19,729 nt of DNA from CAYPIE01 sp964410665 (GTDB taxonomy: Bacteria; Planctomycetota; Planctomycetia; Gemmatales; Gemmataceae), in NCBI GenBank assembly GCA_964410665.1, contig CAYPIE010000102.1, forward strand, positions 1-19,729, in the 5' to 3' direction. Of this stretch, positions 7,701 to 13,946 are shown piece after piece. Every line of letters starts with the position of its first letter. The first letter of the stretch is position 1. A program made the translations under genes and the position numbers. The notes beneath the pieces were generated by a model, which was not told where the DNA came from, ran no database searches, and saw nothing but the letters and a program-made list of their open reading frames with translations.

Positions 7701-8912
7701 GTGGAGCCAGGAAGGGAAGCCCCAGTGCGTCCGTTGTTTCGAAGTCCCAGTGTGGGTTTTGGGCCAAGTCAGTTCTATCCGAGCGACTGGCCGCTGGAAC
7801 CGATCCAGATCCGTCATCGTCAAGTCGAAGGCCTGCGGCAACAAGTTCGCGAGGACTGTCCCAAGTTGCCAGGTGTTTACGGCATGTTGGACCGCAAACA
7901 GCAGCTCATCTACGTGGGCAAGGCCAAGCAATTACGGACGCGCCTGCTGAGCTATTTCCGGGAAAACAGTCGTGAGGTGAAAGCGGGGCGGATTATGCAG
8001 CAGACGCGGTCGATTCTCTGGGAGACCGCTCCGAGTGAATTTGCTGCGTTACTGCGTGAGTTGGAGTTGATTCGTCGTCATCGGCCTCGCTTCAATGTCC
8101 AGGGGATGCCGGGGCGGGTTCGTTTCTTTTATGTCTGCATTGGTCGGAACCCCGCGCCATATGCCTTTGTCAGCAACCGTCCGACCGGAAAAGAGGAGGG
8201 GGTTTATGGCCCGCTGGTGGGACGGGCGCAGGTTCAGGATGCCGTGCGACGGCTCAATGATCAATTTCTGTTGCGGGACTGTTCGCAGCGGCAAGTGATG
8301 CGTTTTTCCGACCAACCCGAGCTGTTTCCGCTGGCCGAGCGGGCGGCGGGCTGTTTGCGTTATGAGATCGGCACCTGTTTGGGCCCGTGTGTGGGGGGGT
8401 GTACTCGGCAGGGGTATCACGGTCAGGTGCGTGCGGTGAAGGCGTTTCTTGAGGGGCGGGATCTGAGCGTGCTGGACGCTCTGGAAAGCCGGATGCAGGA
8501 AGCTGCGGCCAGCTTGCAGTTTGAACGGGCTAGCGCCCTGCGTGACAAGCTGGTCGATCTGCGTTTTCTCGTCGATCGGCTCACCTGGTTGACTCAGGCC
8601 CGGTCCGAACACTCCTTCATCTATCCGCTGCTCGGTAGCGATGGACGGGTTCTGTGGTATCTGATCCACCGGGGGCAGGTTCGGTATGTGGCATGGGAAC
8701 CGACCACGCCCGCCCAGGCCGACGGTCTGAAACAGCGGCTTGAACAGGTTTACCATGACCATGAAGCGATGGGTACCGCGGTCTGTCCGACCCGGGTGGA
8801 CAGTATCCTGTTGGTAGCCAGTTGGTTTCGCAAGTATCCCCAGGAACGCGAACATCTGCTCACGGTAGGGGCAGCTCGGGAACGCCTGACCGGTAGGAAG
8901 GTTGCGCCATAA
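7701..8912 (+). CDS. UvrC-like GIY-YIG nuclease lacking the C-terminal nuclease half
   Basis: A 403-residue protein against about 600 for UvrC. GIY-YIG domain: G58-V-Y60, Y71-V-G73, R81, E120 in LLRELELI and N132 in RPRFNV. Then comes the UvrC cysteine region, C194, C218-LRYEIGT-C226-LGP-C230, matching the iron-sulfur cluster ligands, with an extra C234. A UVR motif follows (LESRMQEAAASLQFERASAL, 261-280). The last 110 residues resemble the linker before UvrC's RNase-H-like domain, but that domain and the helix-hairpin-helix pair are absent. It can be expected to keep only the 3'-side incision activity, as in Cho-type proteins, although it also has the UVR motif that Cho lacks. The start is uncertain: GTG 7701 has a weak ribosome site, while an in-frame GTG at 7725 has AAGGGA 7 nt upstream. 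It is probably cotranscribed with the HEPN-like gene. Confidence 0.85.
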   Translation: MEPGREAPVRPLFRSPSVGFGPSQFYPSDWPLEPIQIRHRQVEGLRQQVREDCPKLPGVYGMLDRKQQLIYVGKAKQLRTRLLSYFRENSREVKAGRIMQQTRSILWETAPSEFAALLRELELIRRHRPRFNVQGMPGRVRFFYVCIGRNPAPYAFVSNRPTGKEEGVYGPLVGRAQVQDAVRRLNDQFLLRDCSQRQVMRFSDQPELFPLAERAAGCLRYEIGTCLGPCVGGCTRQGYHGQVRAVKAFLEGRDLSVLDALESRMQEAAASLQFERASALRDKLVDLRFLVDRLTWLTQARSEHSFIYPLLGSDGRVLWYLIHRGQVRYVAWEPTTPAQADGLKQRLEQVYHDHEAMGTAVCPTRVDSILLVASWFRKYPQEREHLLTVGAARERLTGRKVAP

Positions 8913-8964
8913 ACCAGACTCCAGGTGGAATGCTCACTTCGTACAAGCCAACGGGGAGACTGTC

Positions 8965-10164
8965 ATGGCCAAAAAGACGCTTCGAGATCTGATCGATCTG
9001 GCAGGAAAACGCGTCCTGATCCGGGTGGATTTCAATGTCCCGCAGGATGCCAGCGGTGCGATCACGAATGATCGGCGGATTCGGGCGGCAGTACCGACCA
9101 TTCAGCATGTTCTTGATGCCGGTGCAGCGGCCATTGTCATGAGCCATTTGGGTCGGCCCAAGGGGGATCCGGCCAAGGATGCGGTGTTCCAGATGGACGC
9201 CGTGGCGACTCGGTTGAAGGAACTGCTGGCCAAGCCGGTCCACAAGGTCAATGAGGTGGTGGGAGACCAAGCCCAGGCGGCGGCCCAAAACCTCAAACCC
9301 GGCGAGGTGCTGGTGCTAGAAAACCTGCGTTTTCATCCGGGCGAACAGACGGCCGGTCCGGAGCGGGACAGTCTGGCGACGCAACTGGCTGCGCTGGCCG
9401 ATGTCTATGTCAACGATGCGTTTGGGACCTGTCACCGCAAAGATGCGTCGATGGTGGCGGTGCCCCAGGCCATGGCCGGCAAACCACGGGTCGTGGGTCT
9501 GCTGGTGGCGCGCGAACTGGAAGTGCTAGGGGAACTTCTGGATCAGCCGAAACGGCCGTTTTTGAGTGTGCTGGGTGGCGCCAAGGTGTCAGACAAGATT
9601 GGCTTTATCAAAGCGCTGTTGAGCCGGGTCGACAAGGTGTTGGTCGGCGGCGCGATGACCTATACCTTTCTAGCGGCGATGGGTAAGCAGATTGGCGACT
9701 CGAAGGTGGAGTCGGACAAGCTGGACTTAGCCCGGGAACTGCTGGAGCTAGGCAAGGACAAGATGGAGTTGCCCCTGGACTATGTGATTGCTGATCAGCC
9801 CAATGCTGCGGCGAAGACCCAGGTGATCTCGGGGGATATTCCGCCCGGGTGGGGTGGCATGGACATCGGGCCGCAGACGATCGCCAAGTATCAGTCGGAG
9901 ATCGCTGGGGCGGGCATGGTCGTGTGGAATGGCCCGGTGGGCAAGTTTGAGGATGAACCGTTCCGCACAGGGACCCGATCGATTGCCGAGGCAATGGCGA
10001 ATAGTTCGGCGACTACGGTAGTCGGTGGCGGAGAGACAGCCGAAGCAGTGGAATTGTTTGGGCTGGACACCCAGATGAGTCATGTTTCGACGGGGGGCGG
10101 AGCTTTTTTGGAATATGTGGAGGGGACTCCGTTTGCAGCGCTTGCACAAATTGATGAGGCCTGA
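8965..10164 (+). CDS. pgk: Phosphoglycerate kinase
   Basis: A 399-residue protein of usual length, cytoplasmic, catalysing ATP + 3-phosphoglycerate to ADP + 1,3-bisphosphoglycerate in glycolysis and gluconeogenesis. Signatures run in order: RVDFNVP (20-26), SHLGRPKG (60-67), NDAFGTCHRKDAS, LGGAKVSDKI, GGAMTYTFL, WNGPVGKFE, VGGGETAEAV and HVSTGGGAFLEYVEG near the C-terminus. The start is ATG 8965, with GGGGAGA 5 nt upstream; the frame is open further back but would overlap the UvrC-like gene. It follows that gene by 52 bp, so cotranscription is possible. A stem-loop begins 8 nt after the stop. Confidence 0.98.
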   Translation: MAKKTLRDLIDLAGKRVLIRVDFNVPQDASGAITNDRRIRAAVPTIQHVLDAGAAAIVMSHLGRPKGDPAKDAVFQMDAVATRLKELLAKPVHKVNEVVGDQAQAAAQNLKPGEVLVLENLRFHPGEQTAGPERDSLATQLAALADVYVNDAFGTCHRKDASMVAVPQAMAGKPRVVGLLVARELEVLGELLDQPKRPFLSVLGGAKVSDKIGFIKALLSRVDKVLVGGAMTYTFLAAMGKQIGDSKVESDKLDLARELLELGKDKMELPLDYVIADQPNAAAKTQVISGDIPPGWGGMDIGPQTIAKYQSEIAGAGMVVWNGPVGKFEDEPFRTGTRSIAEAMANSSATTVVGGGETAEAVELFGLDTQMSHVSTGGGAFLEYVEGTPFAALAQIDEA

Positions 10165-10172
10165 GTTCGTTT

Positions 10173-10216
10173 GACAAGCTGCCTGCAGGGGTTCCTGCCA
10201 CCTGGAGGCAGCTGTC
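10173..10216 (+). terminator. Stem-loop after pgk
   Basis: The left arm 10173-10189 (GACAAGCTGCCTGCAGG) pairs with the right arm 10201-10216 (CCTGGAGGCAGCTGTC), with one bulged A, one mismatch and an 11-nt loop. It begins 8 nt after the stop codon. No T-run follows (TGGGCAACC). Confidence 0.6.
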
Positions 10217-10282
10217 TGGGCAACCAGAGATTGAAGAAGGCAAACCCTGGCCCTGCGAGGTGGTCTCAAGAACGCCCGATCC

Positions 10283-10320
10283 GATTTGCTGGTCGCGATA
10301 TCGGATTTGCTGGTCGCGAT
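10283..10320. repeat. 17-bp direct repeat, 21-bp period
   Basis: GATTTGCTGGTCGCGAT occurs at 10283-10299 and identically at 10304-10320. The junction contains the palindrome CGATATCG (10296-10303). It has no recognised function. Confidence 0.8.
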
Positions 10321-10458
10321 TGGGTGACGAACAACATGCAGGGAGTCAGGGTGGGACGCCCGACCTGGTGTTGGTGGGTTGCCGAGGCAAAGGTCCAAGA
10401 AACCGCGGATTTGCCGGGAGCAGTGAAGGTATGCTCTCGGCTTGACGGACCGAGTTTC

Positions 10459-10542
10459 GTCAATGCCTAAACCGTCAATGATGGTTTAGGCATTGACGGT
10501 TTAGGCATTGACGGTTTAGGCATTGACGGTTTAGGCATTGAC
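10459..10542. repeat. 15-bp tandem array plus inverted copy at the 3' end of the HU gene
   Basis: Four identical 15-bp units (GGTTTAGGCATTGAC) occupy 10483-10542. Their exact reverse complement (GTCAATGCCTAAACC) lies at 10459-10473, 9 bp before the first unit. The last unit overlaps the HU coding end: on the minus strand it reads Val-Asn-Ala-stop. The three further copies each repeat these codons and a TAA, in frame. On the HU transcript the final direct copy and the inverted copy form a perfect 15-bp stem with a 9-nt loop, a likely 3'-end or terminator structure. Confidence 0.92.
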
Positions 10543-11019
10543 GGCGTCTTTGAGATCCTTCAGCGGGGTAACTTTGACCTTGATCGAGGCGGGTTTGGCC
10601 TTGACGGTCATCATCTGGCCCGGGTTGAACGGGTCGGGCTTGGTATGTTCCTTGGTCGCGGGCTTTTCTTTTCGCTCAAACTTGACCAGCCCAGGCAGGG
10701 AGACAACACCGGGTCCCTTGCGGCCGATCTCGGAGAGAATGAGGTTCTTGAGCGCCTCAAGGAACTCTACCACCTGTTTGCGTTCCAGGTGAGTAGCCTC
10801 CATGAGCGCGACATAGATTTCCGATTTGGTCTTGGGTTTTTCCGGGACAGCCTTGGCGGAGCTCTTCCCCTTGACAGTGGTGGCCTTGCCGCTCTTGGCG
10901 GTGGCGGTGGTTTTGGCCGGGCCACTCTTGGTTTTGCTAGCAGCAGCCGGAGTCTTGGCTGGCTTGGTCACTTCTTTTTTGGTGGGCTTGGATGAACTTG
11001 CTTTCGTAGATTTGGCCAT
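10531..11019 (-). CDS. HU-family DNA-binding protein with histone-H1-like basic tail
   Basis: A 162-residue protein. Residues 1 to about 62 are a Lys/Ala/Pro/Thr-rich unstructured tail resembling eukaryotic H1 tails. Residues 63-160 are an HU/IHF-type domain: KSEIYVALMEATHLERKQVVEFLEALKN gives the helical part, GPGVVSLPGLVKFERKEKPA (102-121) the beta sheet, and the DNA arm holds DPFNPGQMMTVKAKPASIKV in place of the usual GRNPxTGE motif, followed by FK-like VTPLKDLKDAV. It should bind and compact or bend DNA in the nucleoid; such tailed HU proteins are known in planctomycetes and some other bacteria. GAGGAA lies 3 nt before the ATG. The last four codons are part of a tandem repeat. A good promoter is visible upstream. 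Confidence 0.93.
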   Translation of the reverse strand: MAKSTKASSSKPTKKEVTKPAKTPAAASKTKSGPAKTTATAKSGKATTVKGKSSAKAVPEKPKTKSEIYVALMEATHLERKQVVEFLEALKNLILSEIGRKGPGVVSLPGLVKFERKEKPATKEHTKPDPFNPGQMMTVKAKPASIKVKVTPLKDLKDAVNA

Positions 11020-11068
11020 GAGTTCCTCGCGCTAAGCTAGCGAGTGAGATTTTCCAATCGCTTCCCCA

Positions 11069-11097
11069 AACGTAGATGTTGCATCGAAAATTGTCAA
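11069..11097 (-). promoter_or_regulatory. Sigma-70-like promoter for the HU gene
   Basis: Read on the minus strand, a perfect -35 TTGACA (11097-11092), a 17-bp spacer and a -10 of TACGTT (11074-11069, three of six matches including the key T, A and final T). Transcription would start near 11062, giving a leader of about 43 nt before the ATG at 11019. Confidence 0.5.
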
Positions 11098-11226
11098 TCG
11101 TACGTTGGGGGCAAATCGGCGAATTTCTAGGGAAAAACCTCGAAAAGCCCCTGAGCAAGCCCTTTGGACGGTCTATTCTCCCTTTGGAATCGGCCTGGGG
11201 GCGACTTTTTCTTGGTTTTGGCTGCA

Positions 11227-11232
11227 TACAAT
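11227..11232 (+). promoter_or_regulatory. Possible -10 element for the coiled-coil membrane protein
   Basis: TACAAT matches five of six bases of the -10 box and would start transcription about 32 nt before the ATG at 11271. No clear -35 box is present. Confidence 0.25.
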
Positions 11233-11270
11233 GGGGCAAGCATTTGGGGCCTTATCGGGAGAGTTGCACC

Positions 11271-12746
11271 ATGCGTCGCCGCGTGTTCCTACTGTTGGGA
11301 TTGCTCGAAATGGGGCTGGCGATCACCCTGATGGGGGTAGGCCAGCAGTTGCCGACTTCGGCTGCGGTGGGAGCCCATGTCGGTCGGGTCGGACGTGTCA
11401 CGCAGAGTGCCCGAGACCAGGTGGCTGTGCTGCAACACCAGGTCGGAGAACTGCGTCGGCCCGAACTGCAGCGTCTCGCAGGGCGTTTGGGACCGCAGGC
11501 GCAACGCTTGGCGAAGGTATTGACCAAGCAAACGATCGATTTCGTTGCACTGGCAACGTTGAATCAGACGCTCGTCGAGGTGGCTCGTTCTCTGGAGGTG
11601 TGGAGGAATACCTTAGACCCTGAGCAAATGGGGAAATGGAGCCAAGCCCTTGGTACAACGGCGAACTATCTTGAGCAAAATGTGATCCCGGCGGGAAAGC
11701 AAGCCGCGACGCAAATGGAACAAGCCGTTGCAGGCCTTGAGCGTCATGCTCGTCAATTGAGCCAACTGCTGCATCGCGCACCGCCGAACTTGCAGGCAGC
11801 CCGCGACATCTACACGAGTCTCGGCTCCTTCGAAGCGGGACTCGAGCGGGTCACCCCAGTGCTCAAACTCGAACGGCTGGACACCATCGAGCAAGGCTTT
11901 GCAGGCATGGAGACTGCTCTGGTCACCACGAAAAGGCAAGTCGAACGTCTGAGTCGCTACACCTATCCCATCATTCGCCTGGAAAACTTTCGACCGAAAG
12001 TCACGCAGAAGCCATTCTGGCCTGCCGGGAGCACCATTGCCGAGGGGTTGGGCCAGGCCATCAAAGGGTTACAGGCGGTGAATACCGAGCTGGCCAAATT
12101 GGATCGCGAGTTACCCGCTCTGCGGCGATCTCTGGATGAAAGCCGTTCAGTAGTGGGGAAAACGCGCGAGGCGATGGGCGAGGCATTGAAGCACCAAGCC
12201 CAGATTGAGGCCTTACTCGAGGAAATCCCAAAGCAATCGGTGGCACTTGCGGAGCAATTACCCCGCTTGGGGAAGACGTTTGCCCAGATGCTGCGTGAAA
12301 CCAAACAGCTCACCGAGGTGGTGCGATCACTGCGTCAGGTCCAAACCCACCTCACGTCCGGATTCGAACGCTGGCCCGAGGTTCGCAACGCCCTGCAGCA
12401 GTCGGCCGGGATTTTGCGGCATACACATGCTCAGGTAGAGGGGCTATTGGCCCAGCGGGAAGTCTACGAACAAGCACACCAAGCCATGGTCCAGATGGTA
12501 GAAAACACGGCCGAAGTCTTTCCGCTCGTAGGGGATGGATTGGATGTACGTCTCAGCCAGCAGGAGTCGACCCTGGGCGAGTTAAAGCAAGGCCTCGACG
12601 AGGTTCATCAATCGCTGCCCGCCCTCGAGCAAGCTAGCCAGGGGATGCTCAACAGTCTCCGCTGGGTGCTCTGGGTGATGGCAACGCTGGTCGGGGTCCA
12701 TGGAGCATTTGTGCTGATTGATAGTCAATTGAGGCCACAGGCGTAA
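11271..12746 (+). CDS. Two-transmembrane coiled-coil protein of unknown function
   Basis: A 491-residue protein with an N-terminal hydrophobic segment (FLLLGLLEMGLAITLMGVG, about 5-23) and a C-terminal one (WVLWVMATLVGVHGAFVLI, about 465-483). Between them are some 430 residues of charged, Gln- and Leu-rich helix with many heptads, interrupted by TYPIIRLENFRPKVTQKPFW. This resembles the extracytoplasmic part of methyl-accepting chemotaxis or MlaD/PspA-type coiled-coil proteins, but there is no HAMP, signalling or enzymatic domain. With both ends in the membrane, the long helical bundle probably spans the periplasm or paryphoplasm; a structural role is speculation. The start ATG 11271 has GGGAGA about 8 nt upstream; the frame is open back to 11076 without a ribosome site. 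It is divergent from the HU gene. Confidence 0.82.
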   Translation: MRRRVFLLLGLLEMGLAITLMGVGQQLPTSAAVGAHVGRVGRVTQSARDQVAVLQHQVGELRRPELQRLAGRLGPQAQRLAKVLTKQTIDFVALATLNQTLVEVARSLEVWRNTLDPEQMGKWSQALGTTANYLEQNVIPAGKQAATQMEQAVAGLERHARQLSQLLHRAPPNLQAARDIYTSLGSFEAGLERVTPVLKLERLDTIEQGFAGMETALVTTKRQVERLSRYTYPIIRLENFRPKVTQKPFWPAGSTIAEGLGQAIKGLQAVNTELAKLDRELPALRRSLDESRSVVGKTREAMGEALKHQAQIEALLEEIPKQSVALAEQLPRLGKTFAQMLRETKQLTEVVRSLRQVQTHLTSGFERWPEVRNALQQSAGILRHTHAQVEGLLAQREVYEQAHQAMVQMVENTAEVFPLVGDGLDVRLSQQESTLGELKQGLDEVHQSLPALEQASQGMLNSLRWVLWVMATLVGVHGAFVLIDSQLRPQA

Positions 12747-12758
12747 GGCTGGAACGAT

Positions 12759-12783
12759 CCACGCGGTTAGAGCTCACCGCTGG
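12759..12783. terminator. Stem-loop between convergent genes
   Basis: CCACGCGGT (12759-12767) pairs with ACCGCTGG (12776-12783) with one bulged C and an 8-nt loop. It lies 12 bp after the coiled-coil gene stop and 50 bp before the end of the convergent methyltransferase gene. No U-tract on either strand. Confidence 0.35.
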
Positions 12784-12833
12784 AGATGGTGGTCGAGTCC
12801 AAGCGGCGAGATCCTGAGCATTCGGGACCGTGT

Positions 12834-13682
12834 TCAGAGTCCTTTGCGACCCAGGTAGAGCATTCCCAGATAGGTCGCTTCAAAATCGGGCTGGTCCAAC
12901 AGGTAACCAGGTGCGGCGGGGTCGAGTCGACGTCCAAGTTGTTCGTACGTTGTCGCATCACAAACGGGGGCAACGGTGTGCCACAGATGGTGTAGATAGT
13001 CAGCAAAGAAGCGACGATTCTTTTCGTCCAGGGGGGCCATACGATCCCACGCCAGGGTCTTCTTTTTCCACGGTGGCAGCCTGGCAGCCTTGAGCAATCG
13101 GCGTAAGCGACGACCATAATACAGCTTGCCGGCATTGCCATACTTCCGTTGGCTAGCGCGGTGGAAAGCTCGCTGAAATGCCAGCTCGATTTCCGGCGGC
13201 CACGGTAAGATCAGATTGTGGAACGCATCTTCCTCGAGCAGTGCAATCACACCCCCAGGCCGTAACACGCGGTGCATTTCGCACAAGGCGTCTAGGGCGT
13301 TTGGGAGGCTGATGAGGCTCTGAGCACACCAAACTAGCTGGAAAGCTCCATCAGCAAAGGGGAGCCGATAAATGTCGCCTTGGGTGAAGCTAGGTGTGAT
13401 TGTCGCACCAACACCAGATGGGTGCTGGCGGGCAATCTGGAGATAGTTTTCGGAGTGATCTAGGCCCACCAGCCGTCCTTTTCGGCCGAGATGTTGGGCC
13501 AGCAGGTGAGTGAAAAAGCCATCTCCGCAGGGCACATCAAGCACGGCGTCACTGGAACGTAGCGGCAAACGATCGATCAGGGCCACAATTTCCCGCTGAA
13601 ATGCTTGATGGAAGTGATTCAAGGATTCGGCGTAGTCGGGGAGAGAACCATTCCTTTGGGTGGGGGGTTGGTCAGGTGGCAT
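12834..13682 (-). CDS. Class I SAM-dependent methyltransferase
   Basis: A 282-residue protein with a Methyltransf_11/25-type Rossmann domain. Motif I is VLDVPCGDGFF (47-57); LVGLDHSENYLQIARQ (71-86) holds the acidic residue of strand beta-2; GDIYRLPFADGAFQLVWC (102-119) is motif II/III; and HRVLRPGGVIALLEEDAF (137-154) is the post-motif strand. The C-terminal 125 residues, rich in Arg and aromatic residues, probably make the acceptor pocket. The closest look-alikes are UbiE/demethylmenaquinone-type and small-molecule C- or O-methyltransferases; the substrate cannot be read. Start ATG 13682 is supported by AGGAGA 9 nt upstream; an in-frame ATG at 13757 has no site. It is divergent from the RTX/metallopeptidase gene, with 264 bp between starts. 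Confidence 0.9.
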   Translation of the reverse strand: MPPDQPPTQRNGSLPDYAESLNHFHQAFQREIVALIDRLPLRSSDAVLDVPCGDGFFTHLLAQHLGRKGRLVGLDHSENYLQIARQHPSGVGATITPSFTQGDIYRLPFADGAFQLVWCAQSLISLPNALDALCEMHRVLRPGGVIALLEEDAFHNLILPWPPEIELAFQRAFHRASQRKYGNAGKLYYGRRLRRLLKAARLPPWKKKTLAWDRMAPLDEKNRRFFADYLHHLWHTVAPVCDATTYEQLGRRLDPAAPGYLLDQPDFEATYLGMLYLGRKGL

Positions 13683-13946
13683 GATCGGGTCTCTCCTGAA
13701 GGGATCGGCGGCCAAGGCAGAACCTCCCGCAGATAAGGTGCTAGAGGCAAATTCCACTCAATACAGGAGTTGACTAGAAATTCGCCTGAGGGTCCCTAAC
13801 CGGGTGCCATGGAGTCGGCAAACGAGGAATCGAAAAAAATCGCGTCTGCCTGTCGATCGCAGAATCTCCGCGCAGGTGAGTAGGTGGGAAACGAGCTGAA
13901 ACGCTTTTCGACACTACCACCAACCTGCTTTTCCAAGGAGATTCCC

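Larger units (their letters stand above)
10165..10530. other. 366-bp intergenic region between convergent pgk and HU genes
   Basis: No gene is visible. It contains a pgk-proximal stem-loop (10173-10216), a 17-bp direct repeat (10283-10320), and most of the inverted and tandem 15-bp repeat that ends in the HU gene (10459-10542). The part between 10321 and 10458 shows nothing I can identify. Confidence 0.7.

Noticed and set aside
10483..10542. CRISPR-like array
   Set aside because: The 15-bp units are directly adjacent with no spacers, and no cas gene is visible. It is a tandem duplication.
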